A stretch of 64,000 nt of DNA from Syntrophomonas sp. (GCA_016841245.1 JAENZN010000001.1:220346-284345), one strand, 5' to 3'; counted from the stretch's first letter, positions 1-9,522 are shown. Numbers and translations are program-made. The notes: a model not told the origin generated them from the sequence alone.

Positions 1-228
1 TTCGGCCCTGTCTTTTAGCGGCATACAGGGCCATATCAGCAATCTTGCATATTTTATCAACAGCCTCATCACAATAAGCATCCATCGCACTCCCCCCAAA
101 AGAGCAGGAGCTCCCTTTCCCGCACCTCAATCAAATGGGCCATCCACTTATGTCGCGCATAAGCGTACAAATTCATTTTCATCGGCATTTTCCCAGCCCT
201 GATTGGGCAGACTATCAACATCCCAAGT
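1..228 (-). pseudogene. GGDEF-domain remnant
   Basis: Read on the minus strand, the left edge encodes ADMALYAAKRQGR, the typical C-terminal signature of a GGDEF (diguanylate cyclase) domain. About 40 codons upstream the same frame reads ADENEFVRLCAT, resembling a degraded GGDEF active-site region. Stop codons interrupt the frame between the two pieces and no start is visible. It is therefore a decayed fragment whose last part runs off the window. The active-site motif is not recognisable, so no cyclase activity is expected. Confidence 0.5.
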
Positions 229-244
229 CTTTTTTTCAATATGT

Positions 245-263
245 GATATTGATAATTATTATC
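245..263. promoter_or_regulatory. Fur box (orphan)
   Basis: GATATTGATAATTATTATC matches the classical 19-bp Fur consensus at 17 of 19 positions. It lies between the GGDEF remnant and the LysR gene, and no iron-related gene is directly attached. It may be the promoter remnant of a lost iron-regulated gene, or it may act on something left of the window. Confidence 0.5.
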
Positions 264-489
264 ATGTAGTAATTATAATGCATAGCTCGAAAGATCAATA
301 TAGGACTTTAGGCCCTTTTTAAATATTTTTTTACACAAATGCACAACCGGCCCACATCATTCAGTAGTTTCAGACTATACTCAATCACTGCATTACACTA
401 TAATAAGAACAAAATTATTGTTTCCGGAAAGCTTAAAAAGAGTAGGAATTATGAAGGTTTATCCATCATGTGTTTCAGGGGGTTAAATT

Positions 490-1410
490 GTGACACTCCA
501 ACAATTAAGATACATTATAAAAATAGTTGAATGCGGCTCTATTTCCGAGGCTGCCAAGCAACTGTTTTTGTCGCAGCCCAGCCTTTCCAATGCTGTTAAG
601 GAGCTGGAAAATGAGCTGGGCATCGAAATATTCTATCGCACCACCAAAGGCATTTCTTTATCAATTGACGGCACGGAATTTCTTTCATACGCCCGTCAGG
701 TCATAGAGCAGACCGAGCTTTTGGAACAGCGTTATCTGGGTAAAAAGCCCTCCAAACAGCTTTGTTCGGTTTCAACTCAACATTACGCTTTCGCCGTCAA
801 CGCCTTTGTGAACCTGCTGTTGACATTGGATGTGGATGAGTATGAATTTACTCTTCGTGAAACGAGAACCTATGAAATTATTGAGGATGTTAAAAATCTT
901 CGCAGCGAGCTGGGCATTATTTATTTTAGCAACTTTAATGAAAAGGTGCTGAATAAGCTGTTAAAAGAAAATCACTTGACCTTTAACCCTCTTTTTAAAG
1001 CCGATCCCCATGTTTTTATCAGTTCAGTTCACCCGCTGGCCAAGAAGTCAACGCTTACTCTTGAAGATTTGGATGATTACCCTTTTCTTGCATTTGAACA
1101 AGGCGAATATAACTCTTTCTACTTTTCAGAGGAGATTCTAAGCACCGTTCCGCACCGGAAAACCATCCATGTCAGCGACCGCGCAACCCTTTTCAATCTG
1201 CTGATCGGATTGAACGGGTACACGATCTGCACGGGTGTTCTAAACAGTGATTTAAACGGCGATAACATTGTTTCCGTACCGCTTGAAACAGATGAGATGA
1301 TGCTGGTGGGCTGGATAGCTAATGAGCAGGCTCATTTGAGTGCCCTCGCAATGAATTATATTACTGAACTAAAACGGGTGATTTCCGACTATGGCTATAC
1401 TGTAATGTGA
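490..1410 (+). CDS. LysR-family transcriptional regulator
   Basis: A 306-residue protein of standard LysR length. The N-terminal winged helix-turn-helix is clear (residues ~1-60, with GSISEAAKQLFLSQPSLSNAV). A periplasmic-binding-like effector domain follows (~90-300). The start is GTG at 490, with an AGGGGG ribosome site about 7 nt upstream. LysR proteins bind DNA as tetramers and respond to a small co-inducer. It converges on metF-metE, so a role in methionine or one-carbon control is possible, but nothing in the sequence proves it. The effector is unknown. Confidence 0.9.
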   Translation: MTLQQLRYIIKIVECGSISEAAKQLFLSQPSLSNAVKELENELGIEIFYRTTKGISLSIDGTEFLSYARQVIEQTELLEQRYLGKKPSKQLCSVSTQHYAFAVNAFVNLLLTLDVDEYEFTLRETRTYEIIEDVKNLRSELGIIYFSNFNEKVLNKLLKENHLTFNPLFKADPHVFISSVHPLAKKSTLTLEDLDDYPFLAFEQGEYNSFYFSEEILSTVPHRKTIHVSDRATLFNLLIGLNGYTICTGVLNSDLNGDNIVSVPLETDEMMLVGWIANEQAHLSALAMNYITELKRVISDYGYTVM

Positions 1411-1438
1411 AAAGACCTCCGCTATAAAGCAAAGGTCT

Positions 1439-1560
1439 CAGGGCGATGACAAAAGCGAATATCTGCGTCATTGTGAAAAGCCCGCTCTATCAACGTACTC
1501 TAGTACGCCTCAATCGCGGGCTTTTCACATTCCTTGATCTTCACTCTTGTCATCGCCCTG
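1439..1560. repeat. Nested triple inverted repeat / bidirectional terminator
   Basis: Three nested palindromes share one centre. The outer 14-bp arm is 1439-1452 with 1547-1560. The middle 14-bp arm is 1472-1485 with 1516-1529 (TGTGAAAAGCCCGC and its complement). The inner arm is CGTAC with GTACG, 1494-1498 and 1503-1507. It sits between the convergent LysR and metF genes. A related element lies at 28007-28057; 17 of 18 bases match between 1505-1522 and 28036-28053. It is probably an interspersed palindromic repeat that also terminates transcription. Confidence 0.75.
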
Positions 1561-1580
1561 GCAAGCGAAGGTTTTCTCAG

Positions 1581-2444
1581 TTAGGCGGCCAGCAAAGTAC
1601 TTATTGCAGCATAGATCTTGTGTGCAATATACGGGTTGTTCATCGTATAAAGGTGGATTCCATCAACGTCCTGTGCCAAAAGGTCAACAATCTGATCAAT
1701 GGCATAGGCAATCCCCGCATCACGCATGGCAATTGGATTGTTTTCGTACTTTTCCATCATAGCCGTAAATTTCCTGGGCAGCTTCACTCCGCACAGCGAT
1801 ACCATTCTTTCAATCTGTTTTTTGTTTACCACCGGCATAATTCCCGCTTCCAGCGGGACGTTTATTCCTGCATGGGTGGCCCGCTCCCTAAATGTATAAA
1901 AATAATTATTGTCGAAGAACAACTGAGTGATAAGCTGATCCGTACCGGCATCCACCTTGGTTTTAAGATTGCCTATATCTTCAACAAGACTCCCGCATTC
2001 GTTGTGTCCCTCCGGATAGCACGCCCCGATAATATTGAATTCGCCGTTTTCCTTAATAAATGAAATCAAGTCGCTGGCATACCGAAAATCCTGTTTCGGT
2101 GCCAATCCAGGATTTATATCGCCGCGCAGGGCAAGAATGTTTTCGATGCCCTGTTGTTTAAAACCATCCAGCATTTTCAGCACATCGCCTTGGGTGAGAT
2201 AAATACCCGGGAGATGGGCAACGCTTTCAATCCCGTAGTCGTTTTTGATAGCCGATGCAATTTCCAGGGTAGCGGTGTTATTCTCACTTCCGCCGGCACC
2301 ATAGGTTACGCTGATGAAGTCCGGATTTAACCCTTTCAATTCATCAAGGGTATCGTAGATAATATCAATAGCGGCGGTTCGCCGGGGAGGAAATATCTCC
2401 AGCGACAGCACGGTTTTGTTTTTGAATATCTCTGATGTTCTCAT
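1581..2444 (-). CDS. metF: 5,10-methylenetetrahydrofolate reductase
   Basis: This 287-residue protein has the MTHFR TIM-barrel signatures: LSLEIFPPR near the N-terminus, SVTYGAGGS around residue 45, LALRGD around 105 and a QLFFDN segment. It reduces methylene-THF to methyl-THF using FAD, supplying the methyl group for methionine synthesis. Its start overlaps the end of metE by 4 nt, so the two are translationally coupled in one operon. That arrangement fits MetF feeding methyl-folate directly to MetE. Length is normal for the bacterial short form. Confidence 0.95.
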   Translation of the reverse strand: MRTSEIFKNKTVLSLEIFPPRRTAAIDIIYDTLDELKGLNPDFISVTYGAGGSENNTATLEIASAIKNDYGIESVAHLPGIYLTQGDVLKMLDGFKQQGIENILALRGDINPGLAPKQDFRYASDLISFIKENGEFNIIGACYPEGHNECGSLVEDIGNLKTKVDAGTDQLITQLFFDNNYFYTFRERATHAGINVPLEAGIMPVVNKKQIERMVSLCGVKLPRKFTAMMEKYENNPIAMRDAGIAYAIDQIVDLLAQDVDGIHLYTMNNPYIAHKIYAAISTLLAA

Positions 2445-4717
2445 GGCTGCAAACTCCTTCTTACTTCTTGGGCGGCATCAACCAGGTTTTCCAGGCTCGG
2501 AACCGTTTCAGCGTTCCCTCTCGTTTTGAGTCCGCAGTCCGGATTTACCCAAAGCTTTTCTGGCGGTGTTTTTTCCAGCATCTTAAAAAGTGCTATCTTT
2601 ATTTCCTCAGCACTCGGAATTCTCGGCGAATGGATGTCATAAACACCCGGGCCGACCTCGGTCTTAAATCCGCACTGGTTCAGCACATTGATAATCGTAA
2701 GATCTGAACGCGAAGCCTCGAAGGTGATAACATCAGCGTCCATATCGTCGATATCCCTGATAATGTCGCTGAATTCACTGTAGCACATATGGGTGTGAAT
2801 CTGAGTCTGCGCCTTAACCCCGCTGTGAACCAGCCTGAAGGCAGGAATCGCCCAGTCCAGATATTCGCTGTGCCAATCACTTTTTCTAAGCGGCAGCTTT
2901 TCGCGCAGGGCGGCCTCATCAATCTGAATAATTTTTATGCCGTTGGCTTCCAGATCAAGTACCTCTGCCCTGATGGCCAGAGCGATCTGCAAGGCGCTTT
3001 CCTGCAAGGAAATATCCTCCCGGGGGAATGACCAGTTTAAAATAGTGACGGGACCCGTAAGCATTCCTTTCATGTATTTCCTGGTAAGGGATTGCGCGTA
3101 TACGATATAATCTATCGTAATGGGCCTGGAGCGGGAAATATCCCCCCATATAATCGGCGGTTTTACACACCTGGTCCCATAAGACTGCACCCAGGCCTTT
3201 TCAGTGAAGAGGAAGCCATCCAGACGCTCGCCGAAGTATTCAACCATGTCGTTGCGTTCAAATTCGCCGTGCACCAGCACATCAAGTCCGATTTTTTCCT
3301 GCAGTGCCACACATTCCGCAATTTTTTCCTGGTTAAACCGGGTGTATTGTTCAAATGTTATCTTGCCGTTTTTGTAATTGGAGCGGTTCGATTTCACCTC
3401 CCTGGTCTGCGGGAATGAACCGATGGTGGTGGTCGGCAACAAGGGCAGATTAAACAGCGCCTTCTGTATCTTTTCCCGTTCCTCAAACGCAGGATGTCTG
3501 ATGAAATCCTCCTGCTCAAGAGCCGAAACTGCAGCTTGGACGGAGACCTCCGGGTGGAATCTGCTGGCTTTAAAAAGCCTGGCATTTTCAATGTATTCAG
3601 GAATCTCAGCCGGCCTATCGCCGGACATAATTCTCTTTAGCTCGGCCAGCTCCGACAGCTTTTCTTCCGCAAAGGCGAAATATTTTTTATATTCATCAGC
3701 TAGAGCACTTTCATTCTTTAAAGAATACGGAGCATGCAGAAGCGAACAGGAGGTACTTAAAACAATCCCCGCGCTGAATTTTTTCAATTCAGCCAGGATA
3801 TTCATGGTCTTATCATAGTTGTTGCGCCAGATATTTTTGCCGTTGACAACCCCGGCAAAAAGGATTTTACCAGCGGGGAAACCGTTGCGTTTCACCAGTT
3901 CCAGCGTATTTTGGCCTTCGACAAAATCCAGTCCTATGCCGGCCAATGGCAGAGAGACGACCTCCTGGTAACAGTCACGTATGTCGCCGAAATAGGTCTG
4001 TAAAAGCACCTTGATACTGCCCTTAGCCAAAAGAATTTCACTGTAGATTTTATTAAAAAGAATAATATCGTCTGCGGTTAGGTCCATAACCAGCGCAGGC
4101 TCATCAAACTGTATCCATTCCGCACCCAAATCATTAAACTGATTAAGAATTTCCGCATATGCCGTGATAACATCTGCTGCGAAATCAACCGGCGTTTTGT
4201 TTCCGGTAGTTTTAGCGAGTTTCAAAAAGGTAAATGCTCCGATGATAACGGGTTTGGTAGTTATCCCCAGGCTCTTGGCTTCGGTGAATTCATCAAACGG
4301 CTTGGTTCCAACCAGAGAAATCCTGGTATCATCCTCAATCTCCGGCACTATATAATGGTAATTGGTATTGAACCATTTTTTCATGGCCAGGGCCTTCACA
4401 TCACCGTTGGCGCCCTGATATCCTCGCGCCATGGCAAAATACTCATCAAGACGATCAAGCCGTAAATCATGGTATCGTTTGGGAACAACATTAAGCAAAA
4501 CTGCAGCATCCAACATATTGTCATAAAACGAAAAATCATTTGATGGTAAAAAATCAATGCCATTTTCTTTTTGAGTTTGCCAGTGGTTTTTCCTAAGCAA
4601 GGCAGCGGTGTCTTGCAGCTCCGCTTTCGATAAACCGCCTTCCAAATATTTCTCCGTGGCAAATTTTAATTCCCGTAAAGTCCCTACTCTAGGGTAACCG
4701 GTTATGGCTGTTTTCAT
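2441..4717 (-). CDS. metE: Cobalamin-independent methionine synthase
   Basis: A 758-residue protein with both MetE barrels. The N-terminal ITGYPRVG begins the first barrel; the C-terminal barrel carries the zinc ligands in THMCYSEF and NPDCGLKTR, plus the TIGSFPQT segment. It transfers the methyl group of methyl-tetrahydrofolate (polyglutamate) to homocysteine. ATG at 4717 is preferred: AAAGG lies 11 nt upstream, whereas the upstream GTG at 4729 overlaps that site. No SAM-box or T-box could be recognised in the 269-nt leader. It is coupled to metF. Confidence 0.95.
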   Translation of the reverse strand: MKTAITGYPRVGTLRELKFATEKYLEGGLSKAELQDTAALLRKNHWQTQKENGIDFLPSNDFSFYDNMLDAAVLLNVVPKRYHDLRLDRLDEYFAMARGYQGANGDVKALAMKKWFNTNYHYIVPEIEDDTRISLVGTKPFDEFTEAKSLGITTKPVIIGAFTFLKLAKTTGNKTPVDFAADVITAYAEILNQFNDLGAEWIQFDEPALVMDLTADDIILFNKIYSEILLAKGSIKVLLQTYFGDIRDCYQEVVSLPLAGIGLDFVEGQNTLELVKRNGFPAGKILFAGVVNGKNIWRNNYDKTMNILAELKKFSAGIVLSTSCSLLHAPYSLKNESALADEYKKYFAFAEEKLSELAELKRIMSGDRPAEIPEYIENARLFKASRFHPEVSVQAAVSALEQEDFIRHPAFEEREKIQKALFNLPLLPTTTIGSFPQTREVKSNRSNYKNGKITFEQYTRFNQEKIAECVALQEKIGLDVLVHGEFERNDMVEYFGERLDGFLFTEKAWVQSYGTRCVKPPIIWGDISRSRPITIDYIVYAQSLTRKYMKGMLTGPVTILNWSFPREDISLQESALQIALAIRAEVLDLEANGIKIIQIDEAALREKLPLRKSDWHSEYLDWAIPAFRLVHSGVKAQTQIHTHMCYSEFSDIIRDIDDMDADVITFEASRSDLTIINVLNQCGFKTEVGPGVYDIHSPRIPSAEEIKIALFKMLEKTPPEKLWVNPDCGLKTRGNAETVPSLENLVDAAQEVRRSLQP

Positions 4718-4986
4718 GATAATCTTCACCTTTCAATTATGATAATATAATAAGAACATACCATGATAATTAAGCCATAAGGTAATACCGAATTCATATG
4801 CCTTGCCATAGTTAATATCTATATATCTGATACAGAGCCGCTTAACTTAAGTCAATGGCGACCGGTTACCTCAGCTTGTACTGCTGTAATTTTTCGATCA
4901 TATCCTCCTAACAGGGCATGAACCTCCCCTGCCGGTCCGTCCAAACCATCAAACCTTCCTTTACCCCAATCTCTCGCCCGGGAATT
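4718..4986. other. Leader/intergenic region upstream of metE with a coding remnant
   Basis: On the minus strand a 41-codon open stretch ends at TGA near 4846 and reads like protein (includes DGLDGPAGEVHALLGGYD) but has no start codon and no family I recognise. It could be the tail of a deleted gene. Within it, TTAGGAGGATATG precedes a possible 11-codon ORF, but the spacing is too short to be convincing. A weak TTGACT/TATCAG promoter-like pair follows. No known riboswitch was recognised. Confidence 0.25.
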
Positions 4987-5610
4987 TCAACATTTAACGT
5001 TAAACTGGATCATGTAATTATAGCCCAGATCAACGTAACTAAATTTTTCAAACCCATACGGGGTTATCGCAGCTTCCAGTTCTCCAGGTGAATTGCGCAT
5101 ATGCATGGGTGGGCCAAAAGGCAGATCTTCTTTTTTGCATTCAATAATTACCAAACGCCCATCGAGTTTCAGAACACGACGGATTTCGCTAAATAAGATT
5201 TTCCCATCTTTATTGAGATTAAATAAATGAAGTACGGTAGCAATAAAGCAAACTTCAATACAGTTGTCTGTAACTGCCAGGGGGCTGTCAATATTAGAAA
5301 CCATGGTTCTAATGTTTTCTAATCCTTGAAAAGCTGCTTCTTCTAGCAGGCCATCAAGCAACTCTTCCCGAATGTCCAGCGCATATACCACTCCTGAAAC
5401 TCCCACGATTTTAGCTGCCTGCAGGGAGTAATCTCCTGCCCCACAGCCCAAATCAAGAAATGAATCCCCCTCTTTCAGCTTAAGCTCGCCAAAGACAATA
5501 TCCGGATCATGCATGGAAAAACTGCTGGGACCGCGCCGGCGAGCACCAGGCCTGTTGTTGCATCCCATCAAATGTTCGTTTTTACATCTTTTTTTATAAT
5601 CCATGACCAT
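4987..5610 (-). CDS. Class I SAM-dependent methyltransferase
   Basis: About 207 residues. Motif I is FLDLGCGAGDY (around residue 55), followed by a post-I acidic VYALDIR, and RRVLKLDGRLVII is the post-III strand. This is a UbiE/MT11-type Rossmann methyltransferase that uses S-adenosylmethionine. The substrate is unknown; the family includes methylases of small metabolites and of arsenite, but no diagnostic cysteine triad is seen. Three ATGs sit 1, 4 and 10 nt from an AAAGGG site, so the exact start is uncertain. It lies upstream of metE on the same strand, possibly an accidental neighbour. Confidence 0.8.
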   Translation of the reverse strand: MVMDYKKRCKNEHLMGCNNRPGARRRGPSSFSMHDPDIVFGELKLKEGDSFLDLGCGAGDYSLQAAKIVGVSGVVYALDIREELLDGLLEEAAFQGLENIRTMVSNIDSPLAVTDNCIEVCFIATVLHLFNLNKDGKILFSEIRRVLKLDGRLVIIECKKEDLPFGPPMHMRNSPGELEAAITPYGFEKFSYVDLGYNYMIQFNVKC

Positions 5611-5675
5611 CATGCCCTTTCATTTTTTCTTAAATTCAATTTCTATAGGCTGGTTTTATAGTAATATTAAACACT

Positions 5676-7620
5676 CTATAGATAATACATAAAGGATTCA
5701 ATCTTAGTTTCATCATTTTCATTCCTGTTGCCATCAAAGGTCAAATTAAGCACCGGCTTTAATGCTTCCCTGGCAAAACCCTTATGCAATACATTCAAGA
5801 CAATAGCAGTATTTTCGTACATGGAGGCCACCGTAATAATTCCGTCAATACCTTGTAAGTCTTCCAATAATTTTGCTTCCCTGTATCTCCCGTTAGCACC
5901 GGCATAGTATCCCACTGTTTTATCCGCTCTGTCCACAAGATTGTCCAAATCCTTTGCAAAGGGCTCTCCTCTTCTAAACACTCTGATATAGCGCTGATAT
6001 CATATTCAAATTTTTTCAATCTATGCCGGAACAGCGGCGTATTTTTATCAATATTTTTTTCCCAAAGTCTTTCCACAGCATCCACATGGCTTCACTCAAA
6101 GGACTGTAAACAACCCTGTGTCCTTGATCCTCAAGGTTGCTGAAAGTAAAGTAATTCAGGAAATCATTGAACAAAATCATGACTTCTCCAACAGCCAAAA
6201 CTCTTTTCTTTGCTTTGGTAATCTTTATTTGCATATAAATCTCTTTTGAGATATCCAGCAGGTTTTTCAGTGAAAGTCGCCGGGCTTTAACTAAATTAAT
6301 GATTCTATTCAATTGTCTTTTTCTATATCTTTTCGGTGCAATCCTAATCAGATCTCCCGCCAGCAAACCTAAACATATCAGCTTTACATCTTCTTCATCT
6401 TTTTCCAGCACATCCTCCATAAAAGGCGAAATGACATCAACATTTTTAAAGCCTTCTTCATCCAGTTTCGTCCTCAGCAAGCGGCTATACTGCCCGTCTG
6501 TTTCCGTCCCTTCATTCTGAGGAATTAAAAAGGCAATCCTTCCTTTCTCAACCTTTGTTAATTTGTCAAGCTCCTTGAAAACATCCCCCAACAGGGCAGT
6601 TAAAGAGAAATACTCCTCAGTGATGGTAAATTTCCTTCCTATATCGGCGGAAGCCCTGCTGGTTGCGGGCAGAACCCTGGCGTTTAGTCCTTTTTTAATC
6701 AGCATCTCCTTGAAAATTTCCGAGTAAGGGTATACATAGGGCAGATAAACTACTGCTTTATCGTTTAATTCATTTAAGCCTTTCTTGACATCGACCTCTT
6801 GATGTATAATATTGCGGGCATAGACTTCCATGTCCTCAGCTTCTTTCACCCCGGCCTTTTTCAGGCTGTTAACAAAAGCTTCCACCCTGGTAATAACCCC
6901 CACTCCGGAGGAATGCTCATCCACCTCGATGTGCAAATACGGCTTGCCGTTCATTTCTTCCCGGAAGTAGTGCGATACCACCGAATCAGGGCCGCAGCCG
7001 TGATGAGTCAGGAGGATGGCGTATAAATTGGGATGCTGTTTGACAAGCTGCGCCGGCTCCAGGATATGCTGCCCGAAAGGCCAGAACATATTGGGGTGTT
7101 CCTTGGAGATATCCCCCTCCGGCAAATCGTAGAAAGGCAGAACCTTATATCCCATGTCCATAAGCTTCGCTGGTATTCCCATATTTAACACCGGATCGGC
7201 CACGCCATAGATTTTGGAAATAAGCACAAAGGCTTTTTCGTCCGGTCTCAATTCCTTAATAACCTGCTTGCCGTTTTCACCGATTCTTTCTTCAAAGCCA
7301 TGGAAAGCGACCATTCCTTTTTGCAGGGCCTGGGCAATCTGTTCCGGAGTTTTACCAAGCTGTTTTCCCAGATTTCCAAAGCTTTTCATCATGAACTCCT
7401 GGCCCAGGCTGAAAGCTATGGTGGGATCCAGTAATTCTATTCCTTTTTTATCTAATTCCATGGCCTGCTTCATAACTTTAAAGGCCAGCTGCATATAAGC
7501 ACAGCCGTAATTCTGCCTGCTCATGGAGCCGGGATGGTCTACCGTAAATAGATCGGGGAAGAAGATATAATCCACCTTTTTCTCCACCAGTTCGGCCACA
7601 TGGCCGGTAATGAGCTTCAC
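5676..7620 (-). pseudogene. C-terminal half of acyl-CoA dehydratase activase-type protein, frameshifted
   Basis: The region starts inside a DUF2229-like segment (HVAELVEKKVDYIFFP) and runs through the large dehydratase-activase architecture, including LLTHHGCGPDS and HIEVDEHSSGVGVITR. After SEAMWMLWKDFG near 6060 the reading frame breaks twice. The missing tail is found in the other two frames: KKFEYDISAISE, then DRADKTVGYYAGANGRYREAKLL through LNLTFDGN to the end at 5676. The fragment opens with a GTG overlapping the stop of the upstream piece (GTGA) and lacks the first part of DUF2229. It is best read as a pseudogene, or as an assembly with indels. Confidence 0.7.
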
Positions 7621-8801
7621 GGGACGATCAGTTCTCCGATCATATACCTGCCGGAACCCGTAGCGCCGGCTCCAATCACCTTGACCCTGTCTCCCAGCTC
7701 TTCCCGCAATTCTTGCAGGCCTGTTCTTACTGCTTCCACAGGATTCCCCAGGGTTCTCAGATACTTGTATGATACAATTTCGTTTTCCGTATTCAGCAAA
7801 ACCAGGTTGGTGCTGGTGGAGCCTACGTCAACACCCAGGTAGCAGTCTATAGTGCTTTGATAATTATTTATGGATTTGCAGATATGCTTGCCCAGGCTGT
7901 CGTCTTCACCAAAAGGTGTCAATTTTGGCAATGCAACCTCGTCATCCGCTTCTCCATAATCTTCTTCCAATTGTTCTATGCTGTTTAATAATTTCTTTAA
8001 ATCAATGGTAGTATTGTCCTTTGCAGCTATGACAGCCGCTCCCAAAGCTCCAATATTGCTGAAGCAGAGGGGTATGATTAATTCCTCCTCAGCCAAATTG
8101 AGCACGTCTTTCAAAGCTGTAATAATTCCTTGATTATGGGCTACTCCACCCACAAATAAGATGGGCTTTTGCAAGGGGAGCTTTTTCATCACCGCTCCTT
8201 TATAGTTCCTGATTACAGCATAAGCAAGCCCCAGCAAGATATCCTCCATTGGAACCCCTTCTTGCTGGTGGTGAATAATATCGGTCTTGGCAAATACGCT
8301 GCACCTCCCGGCTATCCTTGGTATGGATTTTGCTCTGGCCGCATATACGGAATAGTCCTCCAATCTCAGCTTCAGCCTGGACATTTGCTCTTCTAGAAAT
8401 GCGCCGGTGCCGGCGGAACAGTTGGAATTCATCGCAATCTCCAGCTGTGTTTTATCTAGCCCGTTTAACCCGGTGATAAATTTGGCGCTTTCTCCGCCGA
8501 TCTCAACGATCGAACCGATCTTTTCATTGGTCACGGTGCTGCCTTCCACTATGGCTGCTACTTCATTGACAAATGCAGCCTCACCGGTTTTGCTTAAAAA
8601 TTTGCTCCCGCTGCCTGTAACGGAGCCGTATTTTATTTCCTCCGCCTGGTAATTTGCCAGCAGATCTTCAATTGTACTTATTAGATTCTCTTTAACTCTC
8701 CCTTTATGGAGCAAATATCTATTGTATTTGATTTCATGCTCGCCATTCATCAAGGTTACTTTGATGGACGAATATCCGATATCGATTCCTACGCTATACA
8801 C
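7617..8801 (-). pseudogene. N-terminal BcrA/BadF/HgdC-type CoA-activase domains, truncated
   Basis: A 394-residue product. It begins with a complete ASKHA-type activase domain (GIDIGYSSIKVTL, later SNCSAGTGAF with the Fe-S cluster cysteine region, then FVGGVAHNQG). It then enters a second activase domain (YLGVDVGSTSTNLVL) that stops abruptly after GSGRYMIGELI. Intact homologues of this ~1400-residue class continue through the second activase and DUF2229. An internal deletion with a frame change has therefore removed the middle. Such proteins are ATP-dependent reductants of 2-hydroxyacyl-CoA dehydratases or benzoyl-CoA reductases. Residual function of the first domain cannot be excluded. Confidence 0.7.
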
Positions 8802-8857
8802 TTTATGCCTCCTCTTTTACTTTTTTAAGCATCGGAAGAAACTGTGGAGCAGTTTCA

Positions 8858-8958
8858 ACACACCGCTGCAACGAGGCAGGGGATTAAACCCCGCCGCCTG
8901 TTTTGTTAATAGGAACCCGACCGCTTAAGAAGCGGGGGACATCTTTTGCCTCGTTAAT
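8858..8958. repeat. Structured ~100-bp repeat, copy A
   Basis: This copy is about 85% identical to 19775-19876. It contains two hairpins: 8875-8900, closed by AGGC/GCCT with an inner GGG/CCC, and CCGCTT-AAG-AAGCGG around 8921-8935. A 9-bp closing stem joins AACGAGGCA (8870-8878) to TGCCTCGTT (8947-8955). Differences from copy B keep the stems paired. It abuts the fur stop codon. It could be an IS200/IS605-type element end, a MITE or a noncoding RNA; no transposase is nearby. Confidence 0.65.
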
Positions 8959-9394
8959 GGTTTGAACAGTTTTTGCATATGCCGAAAACCGTTAACCTGT
9001 GGTTTGTCACCGTAAAACCCTTTTTCAGGAAGACATGCTGTTCCAAATGCTCCAGCATGTCTTCCTGAACGTCAATCACTTCCCCGCAGATTTCGCAAAT
9101 AAGATGGTGATGCTCATGCTTTTCCTCCGGATCTGCCATCTGGTATCTCATTCGTCCGTCATCCAGGGAAATATGCTGAACAAGCCCTATTTTTTCAAAT
9201 AGCTGCACTGTCCGGTAGACAGTTGCCAGCCCTATTTGGGGGTATTTCTTTTTTACCTCGCCAAATATTTCCCCGGTGCTTAAATGGTTTTCTCTGTTTT
9301 GTGAAATGACCTCCAGCACTGCTTGACGCTGCTTTGTAAACCTATACCCGCCTGTCTGAAGTGTATTAATAATTTCTGTCTCCTTGGACGCCAT
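8954..9394 (-). CDS. fur: Fur-family ferric uptake regulator
   Basis: A 146-residue Fur-superfamily repressor. The winged helix is residues ~10-80 (YRFTKQRQAVLEVI, IGLATVYRTVQLF). The metal-binding region EHEHHHLICEICGEV follows, and a second CxxC (CKNC) lies near the C-terminus, giving the structural zinc tetrad. ATG at 9394 has GGGAGG 8 nt upstream. Fur binds Fe(II) and represses iron-uptake genes. Fur boxes at 19483 and 24213, plus a Fur-like palindrome in its own upstream region, make a true Fur more likely than PerR or Zur. The paralogue cannot be assigned with certainty. Confidence 0.85.
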   Translation of the reverse strand: MASKETEIINTLQTGGYRFTKQRQAVLEVISQNRENHLSTGEIFGEVKKKYPQIGLATVYRTVQLFEKIGLVQHISLDDGRMRYQMADPEEKHEHHHLICEICGEVIDVQEDMLEHLEQHVFLKKGFTVTNHRLTVFGICKNCSNH

Positions 9395-9421
9395 CTCCAT
9401 CACCTCCCAATTATTCGGTAA

Positions 9422-9436
9422 TGAAAATCAATTTCA
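9422..9436. promoter_or_regulatory. Fur-like 7-1-7 palindrome between fur and crp
   Basis: TGAAAAT-C-AATTTCA is a 7-1-7 inverted repeat, 6 of 7 positions symmetric, resembling the Fur core TGATAAT-N-ATTATCA. It lies in the divergent intergenic region of fur and the Crp/Fnr gene. It could autoregulate fur and co-control the divergent gene. The match is weak. Confidence 0.3.
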
Positions 9437-9522
9437 TTTACTTTCCTTTTCGATTGTATTACAATACTTTTAACAAAACAGTATCTCTTGATACACTTTT
9501 CTTTTTTGAAAGGAATATTCTT

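Noticed and set aside
1446..2063. 205-codon plus-strand ORF
   Set aside because: Antisense shadow of metF; begins in the palindrome, with no ribosome site or family.
3378..3818. 146-codon plus-strand ORF
   Set aside because: Lies opposite metE, composition fits a complementary-strand shadow.
4718..4986. SAM-I riboswitch or T-box before metE
   Set aside because: None of the conserved core sequences is visible.
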